From NCBI GenBank assembly GCA_016875635.1, contig VGPD01000011.1, positions 1-53,284 on the forward strand: DNA of 53,284 nt. Reading direction: 5' to 3'. The notes under the pieces are model-generated. The model saw only the letters and a program-made list of their open reading frames with translations, made no database searches and was not told the DNA's origin. Positions 7,169-17,089 of the stretch are shown here, piece by piece (within the stretch, counting starts at the first letter, position 1; every line of letters starts with the position of its first letter). The stretch is from Chloroflexota bacterium (GTDB lineage Bacteria; Chloroflexota; Dehalococcoidia; UBA2979). The position numbers were made by a program, and so were the translations under genes.

Positions 7169-9139
7169 TCAGGGGGCGGTGTTCGTCAGCGGGAAGAGCA
7201 CCTCGCCCTCCAGCGCGCCGAGGGTGTCTGGCGACGTGCGGTGGCGTGCGAACTCCAGCCAGCGGCGCGGGAGTGAGCCGTCGCGGAGGCCGGCGCCGAG
7301 GCTCGCCCACGTCGTCGCGCGGTAACCGTCCTCGACGAACCACCAGCGGTGCAGGTAGTAGACCGGCGGCTCCGCTTGCTTCCTCGACGGCGCGAGGTCA
7401 TGGAGCGTGCCGCGCGCCAGGACGTAGATCGCGCCCGGTTCGAGGTCAGCCTGGCGGAAGAAGTCGCCGTCGGCATACCGGACGTTGAGGTCGCGCAGGT
7501 ACCACGCCCATGGCCACGTCAGTGAATCGGTGTTGTCGACGTAGACCACGGTCGCTCGCCTGTCCGCCATCCGCGCGCGGATCTTGGTGGCGAGGGGCGG
7601 CAACTGCGGCGTGGTCTGCACGTAGATCAACGGCTCGACGGCAGTGTCAGGGTGGCGGTGGTTCAGTCCGATGTCCGCGTCCACGGTGTACGCGGCCAGC
7701 AGGAGCATCGCGGCGGCGGCGAGCCCGGTGCCCGCCCACGCGAGCGGATGCCCGTGCCTCGTCCGCGCCGCCTTCGCCGCCGCGGGGACCGCGCGGCCGA
7801 GGCCATACGCGGCGAGGATCGCGAGCGGGATCGCCAGGTGGACAGTGAGCCACGGCATCTTCTCGCCCGCGTACGAGAAGGCCACGAGCGAACCGAGGAA
7901 CCACCATCCGACGAAGATCGCGAACGCGTCGCGCCGCCGCGCGATGAGCCATGCGGCTGCGACGGCGGCGGGGATCAACACCATCATTTCGTATGCGGGC
8001 AGCATCATCAGGTAGTAGAAGGGTGGCTGCTCGCCGCGTTGGACCGAGTGCTGCTCGAGCCAGTAGTCGAGCGAGTTCCAGGGCAGCCCCCAGATCCCTC
8101 GCGGGTTCGTCCCGAAGGTGGTGAACAGCGGGACGGTGATGACGAGGAACACCCCGACCGCGATCGCCCACCAGCCGGGTCGCCATCCGGTCCCCACCCA
8201 CGCCGCGGCGATCATCGATACCCCGACCGTCACCACGCGGACCCGCCACTCGAGGTCGCCGGTGAGCGGCCCGCCGTTCAGCCGCTCCGCCGGGACGCTC
8301 ACGAGCGCGGCCAGCAGCGGCAGCGTGATCGTGCCGACGAGGATCAGCAGTCCACCCTCACGTGGGAGTCGCTCCCATCCGAAGCGTGCGCGGACGCGGG
8401 CCAGTGGATCCCAGAACGCCACGACCAGCCAGGCGAAGGGGATCGTGAACAGGCCCCGGAGCCACTGCGCCCGCGTGACCGGCTGGCCCTCGTGGGCGTC
8501 CCAGAACAGCCGGTGCGCCGTCGCGCCGTTGAGGTAGAGCAGCAGCATCGCCACGTAGATATACGCCGTCTCCTTTGTTGAGAAGGCGAACGCGAGGGCA
8601 GCGGAGAGCGTGACGGCCCAGCGCAGCCGTCCCTCGTGGATGTAACGCCAGACGGCGATCGAGGCCACGGTGAGGAACAGCGCGACGTACGAGTCCTCGC
8701 GCGCGAAGCGGGAGTAGTACATGAGCGACGGCGAGACCGCGAGTAACGTGGCTGCGGCGATCGTCCCCACGGGGCCGAAGGTGCGCCGCAGCAGCAGCGG
8801 CGTGAGGACGAGGGCCGTGCCGAAGAGCGCCGCAGGGATCCGCGCGGTGGCGTCCGAGTCACCGAACAGGAGGAACGAGAGCGCCATGATGTGGAACTGG
8901 AACGGGCCGTGCGTCAGCGGGTCGTGCGCGTACCCTCGTCCCTCCACCAGGTACCAGGAGAACGTCGCGTGCAGCGATTCGTCGTGGTGTAACGCGCGCA
9001 CGTCGAGTCCGACGATCCGCGTGATCAACGCGACGAGGGCGATCGCGATGACGGTGCCCTCGATGCGGTCAGGCCGCCAGCGCGTCACACGGTCGAGCAC
9101 GGGGATCTCTGAGGTGTCCGCGGTGGCCTCGTCCGTCAT
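7169..9139 (-). CDS. Agl23-like (TIGR03663) GT-C-type membrane glycosyltransferase
   Basis: A 656-residue protein with a short cytosolic head and about a dozen membrane helices. LHHDESLHATFSWYL (D53, E54) is the acidic first-loop motif of GT-C/PMT-type transferases, and FAREDSY follows near residue 150. The family was named for an association with flippase or glycan-export loci. The true start is ATG 9139, which overlaps the stop of the YYY-domain gene as ATGA; a longer in-frame extension is non-coding. Chloroflexi and archaea carry this gene next to the YYY gene, as here. The likely role is transfer of sugar from a lipid-linked donor outside the membrane; acceptor unknown. Confidence 0.87.
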   Translation of the reverse strand: MTDEATADTSEIPVLDRVTRWRPDRIEGTVIAIALVALITRIVGLDVRALHHDESLHATFSWYLVEGRGYAHDPLTHGPFQFHIMALSFLLFGDSDATARIPAALFGTALVLTPLLLRRTFGPVGTIAAATLLAVSPSLMYYSRFAREDSYVALFLTVASIAVWRYIHEGRLRWAVTLSAALAFAFSTKETAYIYVAMLLLYLNGATAHRLFWDAHEGQPVTRAQWLRGLFTIPFAWLVVAFWDPLARVRARFGWERLPREGGLLILVGTITLPLLAALVSVPAERLNGGPLTGDLEWRVRVVTVGVSMIAAAWVGTGWRPGWWAIAVGVFLVITVPLFTTFGTNPRGIWGLPWNSLDYWLEQHSVQRGEQPPFYYLMMLPAYEMMVLIPAAVAAAWLIARRRDAFAIFVGWWFLGSLVAFSYAGEKMPWLTVHLAIPLAILAAYGLGRAVPAAAKAARTRHGHPLAWAGTGLAAAAMLLLAAYTVDADIGLNHRHPDTAVEPLIYVQTTPQLPPLATKIRARMADRRATVVYVDNTDSLTWPWAWYLRDLNVRYADGDFFRQADLEPGAIYVLARGTLHDLAPSRKQAEPPVYYLHRWWFVEDGYRATTWASLGAGLRDGSLPRRWLEFARHRTSPDTLGALEGEVLFPLTNTAP

Positions 9140-11406
9140 CGCGAACCCTCCGGTACCTCGAAGATCGTCCCGTGCTCGTCGGCGTATGCCACGCGCCATC
9201 CGGCGAAGCGGCTGACGACCCCGAAACCGTACTCGCCCCGTTCGAGGATGCCCACATAGACATGGGTCACCCCGGCCGCACGGGCAGCCACCGTCGGATC
9301 GTCTTCGCCGGCATAGATCCGGTCGGTCTGGTCGCGCCGTTCGACGACCGGGGGGTCGGCACGCCACTGTCGTTCATGCCCCGGCCAGCCGAGGAGCGTC
9401 GGGACGCCGCTCACGGCCGAGAGCTGGCCCGCCTCGCTGTAGGAATCTCCGATCGCCTGCAGCACGACGGCCTTCCGGGGGTCGAGCGTGGCGCGCGCCC
9501 GGGCGGCCGCGGGGCGGATCCCGGGGAGGTCGGCATCGAGGTAGGCCGTGGCATCGAGCCCGGGCGTCTGCCCCTCCTGCGTCCGGCTGATCGCGATCGC
9601 CACCGGCGTCACCGTCGACGCGATCGCCACCACGACGCACGCGGTCGCCAGCCCAATGCGCCATGGCCGGAGCATGGAGGCCCGGGCACGTTCGACCGCC
9701 AGCCCGGCGAGCGCACCCGCGGCGATCGCGAGGGCGATCCAGGCGAGCAGCCAGAGCTTAAAGACGGTGTTGAGCCGGTAGCCGAAGGAGTCGTCCACCC
9801 GCACGAGCTCCGTGAGGAGGACGAGCGTTGCCGCCGCCCCGGCGAGGAAGAGCGCGGTCGAGAGCCCTCGGTCGCGCTGCTGATCCGCCGCGCGCGCCCA
9901 GCCGGCGAGGAGCGCGATCACGCATCCAATGCCGCCAATGACCATCCAGCCACTGCCGCGTGTGCCCAGTTCGGCGGGCACGCGCCCCGCGACGCCGATC
10001 GCCCACCCGAGGACGGCGACGACGGCGACGCCCCCGCCGATCGCGGCGGCGGCGCGGTCCAGTCGCGGACGGAGGATGGACACCGCGGCCGCGAGCGGAA
10101 GCGCCGGGGCGAGCCAGAAGGCGAGCCAGCGCGCGGGGTCGGAGTGTTCGCCGGTGACGAGGGCAAGGCCGGTCGGGGGCGGGTCGATCTGGCCCAGCAG
10201 CGGCCACGCGAGGGCGATCGCGGCGCCCGTGGGGATCGCGCCCCAGCGCGCCACCAGGATCAGTGATGCCGGCGGCCTCCAGCCCGCGCGCGCCGCGGCG
10301 AGCAGGGCGGCGGCCGCCCAGATGAGCCCCAGCGTCACCACATCCCACGCGTTGGTCATCGCGATGCCGGCGAAGATCAGCCCTGTCAGCAGAAGTCGCG
10401 CCGGGTCGCGCAGCCAGCCACGCCAGGTGAGCGGCCGCCCCCCCTCGAACACCTGCGCGGCGAGCGCGAGCGCGAGGACGGCGAGCGGCATCCCGAGCAG
10501 GTGCGCGTGGACGTCGCCGAGCAGGAACGTGAATGCGGGGTACTCGGTGATGGTCCCGGGCAGGATCCGCGTCGTCCACCACCACCACCAGAATTGCTCC
10601 GGCACGAACCCCACTGTCTCGGCTGGTGGCGGGACGCCCTCGACGCCGAGCGCGCTGATCGCGTCGCGCGCGATGCCGTGCGCGCCGGCGACGCTCGCGA
10701 GGCCGACGAGGGGCGCGACGAGCAGCAGCGATGCGATGGCCAAGCCACCCGCCACCCAGCGCGAGGCGCGCCGTCGCAGTCCCCCGAGGAGCGCCACATC
10801 GACCGCGAGGCCTGCGACGGCGACGGCGGCGGCGGCGCCCGTGGACGCGGCAACGAGGTTGAACGCGACGCCTGGTTGCTGATGCGCGAGACGCGCGAGC
10901 ACGTCCGCACCCGCGTGTCCGAGGTGGTAGTAGGAGACGGCATAGCCGGCGAGCCACGGGTCGGGCGGCGGCATCGTCGTCGCCTCATGCACGGCCGTAA
11001 TCAGCATCAGGTCCATTGGTTTCTCGGTGCCCGACGAGGCGGGGGTCTGCGCGCGCAGGAGCACGAGGAGCGCGAAGAGCGCGAGGAATGCCGCCTCTCC
11101 CGCGAGCAGAGCGCCGCGCTGCGCCTGGATGGCGCGCAGCGTCTCGGGCCGCCGCCACACGAGGACACCCCCGAGCGTGAGCGACACGGCGAGTGCGAGG
11201 CCGACGAGCGGCGTCCCCCATGGCGCGAGGCCGAACCGTGCGGCTGTCCAGGCGAGCCACGTCGTGAGCAGCAGGCCGAGGGCGCGCGCGGACAGCACGG
11301 CGCGCAGCGGCAGACGGTCGAAGAGGTAGGCGGACGGGATCAGGCCGGCGGACATGACCGCCAGCGAGGCGAGATACCAGGCGGCGGCGGACTGGAACGC
11401 CGCCAT
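9136..11406 (-). CDS. DUF2298/Chlor_Arch_YYY-domain membrane protein
   Basis: A 756-residue polytopic membrane protein with about 15 hydrophobic segments. TEKPMDLMLITAVHE (about residues 127-141) and the YHLGH loop near residue 160 are family landmarks. ATG 11406 lies 10 nt after the ftsY stop and fits the usual N-terminus of the family; the frame's extension inside ftsY is not coding. Proteins of this family occur with the TIGR03663 partner encoded immediately downstream (ATGA overlap). A function as a polyprenyl-phosphate-sugar-dependent transferase is plausible but not proven. Confidence 0.87.
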   Translation of the reverse strand: MAAFQSAAAWYLASLAVMSAGLIPSAYLFDRLPLRAVLSARALGLLLTTWLAWTAARFGLAPWGTPLVGLALAVSLTLGGVLVWRRPETLRAIQAQRGALLAGEAAFLALFALLVLLRAQTPASSGTEKPMDLMLITAVHEATTMPPPDPWLAGYAVSYYHLGHAGADVLARLAHQQPGVAFNLVAASTGAAAAVAVAGLAVDVALLGGLRRRASRWVAGGLAIASLLLVAPLVGLASVAGAHGIARDAISALGVEGVPPPAETVGFVPEQFWWWWWTTRILPGTITEYPAFTFLLGDVHAHLLGMPLAVLALALAAQVFEGGRPLTWRGWLRDPARLLLTGLIFAGIAMTNAWDVVTLGLIWAAAALLAAARAGWRPPASLILVARWGAIPTGAAIALAWPLLGQIDPPPTGLALVTGEHSDPARWLAFWLAPALPLAAAVSILRPRLDRAAAAIGGGVAVVAVLGWAIGVAGRVPAELGTRGSGWMVIGGIGCVIALLAGWARAADQQRDRGLSTALFLAGAAATLVLLTELVRVDDSFGYRLNTVFKLWLLAWIALAIAAGALAGLAVERARASMLRPWRIGLATACVVVAIASTVTPVAIAISRTQEGQTPGLDATAYLDADLPGIRPAAARARATLDPRKAVVLQAIGDSYSEAGQLSAVSGVPTLLGWPGHERQWRADPPVVERRDQTDRIYAGEDDPTVAARAAGVTHVYVGILERGEYGFGVVSRFAGWRVAYADEHGTIFEVPEGSR

Positions 11407-11416
11407 GCGCGGCCTG

Positions 11417-12409
11417 CTAGGCCCCCGCCGCCGCGGGGTCGGCGAGGAGTGACTCCACGAACGCGCGAGGGTCGAAGGGGGCCAGGTCGCCCTCATGCTG
11501 GCCGACGCCGACGAAGCGCACCGGCAGCCCGAACTCGCGCGCGATGGCGAAGACGATGCCGCCCTTCGCGGTACCGTCCAGTTTTGTGAGCATGACACTA
11601 GTCACCTGAGCGGACTCCGCGAAGTGCCGCGCCTGCGAGAGGCCGTTCTGTCCGGTGGAGGCGTCAAGGACGAGCAGCACCTCATCCGGGCCACGCTCGA
11701 CGTGGCGCTCGATTACGCGGCGTACCTTCGACAGCTCGTCCATCAGGTTCTGCTTGTTCTGCAGCCGCCCCGCGGTGTCGATCAGCACGACGTCGTGGCC
11801 ACGCGCACGGGCCGCCTCGATCGTGTCGAACGCCACGGCGGCCGGATCGGCGCCCGACCCCTGCGCGACGACGTCGAAGCCGAGCCGATCGCCCCAGGCC
11901 TGGATCTGCTCGATGGCTGCAGCGCGGAAGGTGTCGCCCGCTGCGGCGATCACGCGGCGTCCCTCCTGCTGGTAGGCATACGCGAGCCGGCCGATCGCGG
12001 TCGTCTTGCCGCTGCCGTTCACGCCGACGACGAGTACCACCCACGGCCGCTCCGGGAGCGGTGCGTCCGGCGGCAGGCCCCACAGCCGTCCACGTGGGGC
12101 ATCGGCGCGCTCGAGGATCGCCGTCAGTTCCGCGGCCAGCGCGGCGCGCACCTCCTCGGCGCGGCGGGGGTTGCGGGCCCGCACCTTGCCGATGACCTCG
12201 AGCGCGGTCTGCACACCGGCATCCGCGCCGATCAACACCTCTTCGAGCGACTCGTAGAGTTCCTCGGTGACGTCCGATCCGCCGAACAACCCGACGACCT
12301 TGCCGAAGATCGACGAGCGGGTGCGTTCCAGCGCCTGCTCGGTCGCCTGCTTCGCCTCGCGGTCGTCCTCGCGTGCGCCATCCTTGTCTCGTTGTCCGAA
12401 CAGCCGCAT
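11417..12409 (-). CDS. ftsY: signal recognition particle receptor FtsY
   Basis: A 330-residue SRP GTPase that docks SRP-ribosome complexes at the membrane. It has a short charged A region (1-45), an N domain (about 45-110) and a complete G domain: G1 GVNGSGKTT (129-137), DTFRAAA, DTAGRLQN, TKLDGTAKGG and the closing GVGQHEGDLAPFD. The A domain is short, as in many non-enterobacterial FtsY proteins. ATG 12409 has a strong GGAGGT site. It lies between smc and the YYY-domain gene, the classical rnc-smc-ftsY order; the RNA partner of SRP is encoded at 25704-25806. Confidence 0.97.
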   Translation of the reverse strand: MRLFGQRDKDGAREDDREAKQATEQALERTRSSIFGKVVGLFGGSDVTEELYESLEEVLIGADAGVQTALEVIGKVRARNPRRAEEVRAALAAELTAILERADAPRGRLWGLPPDAPLPERPWVVLVVGVNGSGKTTAIGRLAYAYQQEGRRVIAAAGDTFRAAAIEQIQAWGDRLGFDVVAQGSGADPAAVAFDTIEAARARGHDVVLIDTAGRLQNKQNLMDELSKVRRVIERHVERGPDEVLLVLDASTGQNGLSQARHFAESAQVTSVMLTKLDGTAKGGIVFAIAREFGLPVRFVGVGQHEGDLAPFDPRAFVESLLADPAAAGA

Positions 12410-12510
12410 CTGACCTCCGTGTGGCCGGGGCGCGCTCGCAACAGGTGGTGAGGGCCGCGCAGGGATCGTACCTGAGCGGCCCTCCGCCGTCCGTCCATGT
12501 GTCCGGAGGG

Positions 12511-15500
12511 CTACCCCGCTTTCGGGAGGTCGGCGAGGCGGAGCGAGAGCACCTGGCTCGTGGAGTCGTCCCCCATCGAGATCCCGTAGATCGCGTCAGC
12601 GGCCTCGATCGTTCGGCGGTTGTGCGAGATCAAGACGAACTGCGTGCGCTCGCGCAGTTCGAGGAGCGTGTCCACGAACCGCCCGACGTTCGCCTCGTCC
12701 ATCGCGGCGTCTACCTCGTCCAGCACGACCACCGGTGCGGGGTTGACGGAGAGCAGCGCGAACAGCAGCGCCACCGAGGTCATCGAGCGCTCACCGCCCG
12801 AGAGCACCGCGAGGTTGCTGATCCGCTTGCCAGGCGGCTGCGCCACGATCTCGACGCCTGCCTCACGCTCCTGCTCCTCGCCCTCGACTTCCTCGGGGAC
12901 GATCAGACGAAGCTCGGCCTGGCCGCCGCCGAAGAAGCGGCGGAAGTACTCGCCGAACCGCTCATTGACGACCTCGAAGGTCTCGACGAAGCGGACGCGG
13001 ATCAGTTTCTTCAGGTCGCGGATCGCCTCGCGCAGTTCGACCTCCGCGGCCTCCAGATCGGCAACCTGGGTGGAGAGGAAGGTGTGCCGCTCTTCCTCGG
13101 AAGCGAGGTCTTCAACGGCCTCGACGTTCACCGGCCCGAGCGACCGGATCTCGGCGCGCAGGTCGTTGATCCTCGTGCGCACGTCTTCGAGCACCAGTTC
13201 GGCGCCGCCGCGCACCGGTGCCGGTAGTTCAAGTTCTGACTCGACGCCGTCCTCGTCGCCGGCGACGGCGGCGACGGGCGCGGGCAGCGGGTTGAGCGGA
13301 CGGACCGTCCCGTCCGGCTGCACCACCATCCCCTCCGTCTCGATCTCCTCGAGGAGTCTGGTGACCCGCTCGGCCGCCTGCCGCAGGGCGTGCTCGCTCT
13401 CCATCAGCTCCCGTTCAGTGGCGAGGAGCGTGCGCTGCTGGTCGCCACGGGCGGCGGCGAGGGTGCGCTCCTCCTCGGCCAGTTCCGCAACGGCGGCGTG
13501 CGCAGGGCCGACGGCGGCCTGCGCCTCGGTGCGGAGCGCGCGGTTGTTGGCCTGGCGCTCGCGGCGGTCACGGAGCGAGAGTGTCAGGTCCTCCTGCTCG
13601 CGTCGGATCGCGTCCAGCGACTCGCGCTGCTTCGTGAGGAGTTCGAGGGCGTTCCGGCGTGCGGCGACCCGCTCGTCCCGCTGCGCGGCGAGGGCGCGGC
13701 GTTCCGCCTCCACGCCTGCCAGCGACTGCGTGGCGATCGTGGACCGTTCGGCCGCGGCGTCTCGTTCAGCGCCCACCGCCTCGGAGCGGTCCCGGAGGGC
13801 GGCGATCCGTGCGGCGACCTCCGCGATGGCCGCGCGGGCAGCGTTCAGCCGCTCCGCGAGCCCGCCCTCTGCCTCGTCCGGCAGCGGCTGCAGCCGCAAC
13901 TCGACCGCGCGGAGTTCGCCGCTGATCTCGGTCTGGCGGCGCTCGATGGCGGCCCGTGCTGCATCGTGGTGACGTCGCCGTTCGGTCGCCTCGTCTACGG
14001 CGCGACGGGTCTGAGTGACGCCATCCCTCGCGTCCGCCACGACTTCGGCGGCGTGGGCTAGGCGTCCCGTCGCGGGGTCGAGGGCCGCACGGGCCTCGGC
14101 GATCTGCGCGGGGAGCGCATCCAGTTCACGCTGCAGGGAGAACCGTTCCGCGCTGCCGCCCGCGCGGCCGCCGTAGACGCCGCCACCCGGCCGCAGCAGG
14201 ATGCCGTCACGCGTGACGACCGCGCCGAGGCCGCGCGTGATCATCTGCTCCGCGACGCGCAGGTCCTCCACCACGATCACCCGCCCGAGCAGCGTGTCGA
14301 TCAGCGGTCGCACCTTCTGGTCGCATCGCACCAGGCGCGACGCGATGCCGACGACGCCGCGTTCGTTGAACAGGTTGAGCGGGTACTTCGGGTCCATCCC
14401 CTGGAGTGGCAGGACGGTCGCGACGCCCGCGCCCTGCTCGCGCAGGTAGGCCACGGCGGCGATCGCATCGTCGTACGACTCCACCACGACCGCGCCGAGG
14501 TGCTCGGCGAGCGCGGACTCAATCGCAGCCTCCAGCCCATCCGGCACACGGATCAGCCGCGAGACGGCGTCGACGATGCCAGCGAGGCCTTCTTCCGGAT
14601 TCAGCATCTTCGTGCGGCCAGCCTCGATCAGCGCTTCAGTGCCGGCGCTTCCCGCCGGGACGGAGTCGCGCAGCATCTCGATCAGGCGGAGGCGGTCTTC
14701 CAGTTGCGCGAGGTGGGATTCCATCGCCAGGAGGGCTTCCTGCGCGGCCTGCTGCGCGCGCTGGTCTTCCTCCATCCGGCGTTCCGCGGCCTCGCGGCGG
14801 TCCCGCGCGAGCCGCAGCGCATCGTCCAGCGCCTGCGCCTCCTGCTGGTGCCGGGCGAGCGCCGCCTCCTGCTCTGCGGCGGACGCGAGGAGCGTCGTGC
14901 GCTGTTCACCGGCCGCGGCACGGTCCTGGGCGCGCTGCTTGGCGCGCCGCTGTGCCTCCACGATCCGGCGCTGAGCGTCCTCCGCCTCCGCCTCCAGGCG
15001 GGCGCGCCGCGCTTCGGCCTCGGAGAGTTCACGGAGGACACCGCGGGTCGCCTCGTCCGCGGAGGCCAGCGCCTCGCGGGCGCGGGCGAGCGCCGTCTGA
15101 GACTCGGTGACCCGTGCGTCGAACGCCGAGATGGTCGCGTCGATCGCGTCCGCGTCGTCCGCGGGCAGGTCGGTCGCCGCGACCGCGGCCTCGAGCTCTG
15201 CGCGCCGCTCGGCGAGCAGTTCTAGCCGCTGCTCCGCGAGGGCGACCGCCTGCTCCAGCCGCAGTCCTTCCTCGGAGAGTTCACGCTCGCGCCCCTGCGC
15301 CGTCTCCAGCGCCGTACGCCGTTCACGCAGCACGGTCTCGACCTCGCGGAGCCGCGTCTCGACGGCGGCCATCGCCTCGCGTGCGACGTTGAATGCCTGC
15401 GCCCGCTGGTCGTGTCGTGCCTGCGTGGAGGTCTGCGCTTCACGTGCCGCGCGGAGTTCCGCTTCGAAGTAGACCTCGAGGGCGTCTGCCAGTTCGCGGG

Positions 15501-16155
15501 CGAGCTCGCGGTAGCGGGCGGCGCGCCGCGACTGGCGCTGCAGCGCCTTGATGCGCGGTTCCACCTCGCGGATCAACATCCGCACGTGGCCCAGGTTGTC
15601 CCGCGTCTCGACGAGGCGCCGCTCCGAGAGCGTCAGCTGGTGGCGGTGACGGCGGAGGTCAGCGGCCTCCTCTATCAGTTCGCGTCGTTCTTGAGGACGG
15701 AGCGCGAGGACCTCGTCGACGAGACCCTGCGACATGTGGGCGTAGGAGTTCTGGCCGACCTGCGCCTGCCGGAAGAGGTCGAGCACGTCCGCGAGCCGGC
15801 ACGAGGTGCCGTTGATCGCGTATTCGTTCTCGCCGGACCGGTGGGCACGCCGGGTGACCGCGACCTCGGAGTAGTCGATCGGCATCCAACCGTCCGTGTT
15901 GTCGAGGGTGAGCGTGACCTCCGCCATGCCCATGGGGCGACGCTTCTCCGAACCGGAGAAGATGATGTCCTCCGTCTTGCGCGCGCGGATCTGCCGTGCG
16001 GAGGTCTCGCCCAGCGCCCAGCGCAGCGCGTCCGCCACGTTCGACTTGCCGGAGCCGTTCGGCCCGGCGATCACGGTCATGCCCGGGCCGAACTCGAACC
16101 GCTGGCGCTCGGCGAACGCCTTGAACCCGTGGACTTCCAGTCGCCTGAGGTACAC
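12511..16155 (-). CDS. smc: chromosome segregation ATPase SMC
   Basis: A 1214-residue condensin ATPase. Walker A is GPNGSGKS (31-38). Two long coiled coils rich in Arg/Glu/Ala flank a hinge near residues 500-670 with the usual Gly-rich patches (VVEDLRVAEQMI, GGGVYGGRAGGSAERFS). The C-terminal head has signature LSGGERSMTSVALLFA and Walker B VVVLDEVDAAMDEAN. GTG 16155 follows the rnc stop without a gap, so the two are co-translated. ScpA and ScpB are not in this window. Confidence 0.97.
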   Translation of the reverse strand: MYLRRLEVHGFKAFAERQRFEFGPGMTVIAGPNGSGKSNVADALRWALGETSARQIRARKTEDIIFSGSEKRRPMGMAEVTLTLDNTDGWMPIDYSEVAVTRRAHRSGENEYAINGTSCRLADVLDLFRQAQVGQNSYAHMSQGLVDEVLALRPQERRELIEEAADLRRHRHQLTLSERRLVETRDNLGHVRMLIREVEPRIKALQRQSRRAARYRELARELADALEVYFEAELRAAREAQTSTQARHDQRAQAFNVAREAMAAVETRLREVETVLRERRTALETAQGRERELSEEGLRLEQAVALAEQRLELLAERRAELEAAVAATDLPADDADAIDATISAFDARVTESQTALARAREALASADEATRGVLRELSEAEARRARLEAEAEDAQRRIVEAQRRAKQRAQDRAAAGEQRTTLLASAAEQEAALARHQQEAQALDDALRLARDRREAAERRMEEDQRAQQAAQEALLAMESHLAQLEDRLRLIEMLRDSVPAGSAGTEALIEAGRTKMLNPEEGLAGIVDAVSRLIRVPDGLEAAIESALAEHLGAVVVESYDDAIAAVAYLREQGAGVATVLPLQGMDPKYPLNLFNERGVVGIASRLVRCDQKVRPLIDTLLGRVIVVEDLRVAEQMITRGLGAVVTRDGILLRPGGGVYGGRAGGSAERFSLQRELDALPAQIAEARAALDPATGRLAHAAEVVADARDGVTQTRRAVDEATERRRHHDAARAAIERRQTEISGELRAVELRLQPLPDEAEGGLAERLNAARAAIAEVAARIAALRDRSEAVGAERDAAAERSTIATQSLAGVEAERRALAAQRDERVAARRNALELLTKQRESLDAIRREQEDLTLSLRDRRERQANNRALRTEAQAAVGPAHAAVAELAEEERTLAAARGDQQRTLLATERELMESEHALRQAAERVTRLLEEIETEGMVVQPDGTVRPLNPLPAPVAAVAGDEDGVESELELPAPVRGGAELVLEDVRTRINDLRAEIRSLGPVNVEAVEDLASEEERHTFLSTQVADLEAAEVELREAIRDLKKLIRVRFVETFEVVNERFGEYFRRFFGGGQAELRLIVPEEVEGEEQEREAGVEIVAQPPGKRISNLAVLSGGERSMTSVALLFALLSVNPAPVVVLDEVDAAMDEANVGRFVDTLLELRERTQFVLISHNRRTIEAADAIYGISMGDDSTSQVLSLRLADLPKAG

Positions 16156-16980
16156 CTAGGCCCCGATTCCAGCGCCGGTGGCGCCTGTGTCGTCCGTCGT
16201 TCTGTTCTCGGTGGTCTGTGCGAGGCGCGCGCGGAGCAGCGGCAGCGCCTGGAGGGCCGCCTGTTTCTCCGCCTCCTGGCGACTGTTGCCGGTGCCCCGG
16301 CCGAGCGCCTCACCGCCCACGCGTACCTCCACCTCGAACCGCCGGCTGTGATCCGGCCCTTCCTGCGAGATCACCACGTACTCCGGACGGCCGCGGCCGT
16401 CCTGCGCCAGCTCCTGCAGCAGACCCTTCGCATTCAAGACCGCAGCCTCATCGGCAAGGCGGTCGAATTCACCGCTGAGGGTGCGTGTGACGAAGCTGCG
16501 TGCCGCCTCAAGCCCCTGGTCGAGGTACAGCGCCCCGATGATCGCCTCGTAGGCCCGTTCTAGGTTCCCGTCGCGCTCGCGCCCGCCGGTCAGCTCTTCG
16601 CCGCGGCCGAGGCGCAGCGCGGGGCCGAGGTTCACCTGCTCGTTCGCGACGCGCGCGAGCGTGGGGCCCTGCACGACATGGGAGCGCCACTCGGTCAGAC
16701 GCCCCTCCTGTACGCCCGGGAACCGCTCGTAGAGCGCCTCCGCGACGACGAGGGACAGCGTCGCGTCACCGAGGAACTCGAGCCGTTCGTTGGTCGGGAT
16801 GGGATCGGACGGGTGTTCGTTCGCGTAGGACGGGTGTGTGAGTGCCGCGAGGAGCAGCGATCGGTTACGGAATGTCACGCCAAGCCGCGCCTCGAGCGAG
16901 GTCAGGAAGTCCGGAGCGTGGGAGGTCGAGGCGGGTTCTGCGGTCACGAGCACCACGCCTGAGCCTTTCCCATCGGACAC
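16156..16980 (-). CDS. rnc: ribonuclease III with an altered catalytic position
   Basis: A 274-residue double-stranded-RNA endonuclease. The N-terminal catalytic domain has the signature NERLEFLGDA with E65, E68 and D72 in place. The second motif, normally (A/x)D-x2-E, reads LERAYEAIIGALYLD: E145 is kept, but the preceding metal-ligand Asp is R142. A dsRNA-binding domain follows (NAKGLLQELAQDGRGRPEYVV to about residue 250), then a short acidic/Gly tail. GTG 16980 is used; about 20 residues precede the domain, so a slightly later start is possible. Directly followed by smc. The substitution may lower or change cleavage activity. Confidence 0.93.
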   Translation of the reverse strand: MSDGKGSGVVLVTAEPASTSHAPDFLTSLEARLGVTFRNRSLLLAALTHPSYANEHPSDPIPTNERLEFLGDATLSLVVAEALYERFPGVQEGRLTEWRSHVVQGPTLARVANEQVNLGPALRLGRGEELTGGRERDGNLERAYEAIIGALYLDQGLEAARSFVTRTLSGEFDRLADEAAVLNAKGLLQELAQDGRGRPEYVVISQEGPDHSRRFEVEVRVGGEALGRGTGNSRQEAEKQAALQALPLLRARLAQTTENRTTDDTGATGAGIGA

Positions 16981-17089
16981 GCCCCGCCGCGCGTACGATG
17001 TCGACGCTGTGCGCCTTGAAAGCCCAGCAAACGGCCTGACACTGGGGAGAGTCAGCCGGGTCTGCGAATCCTAGGGAGACCGTTGAACA

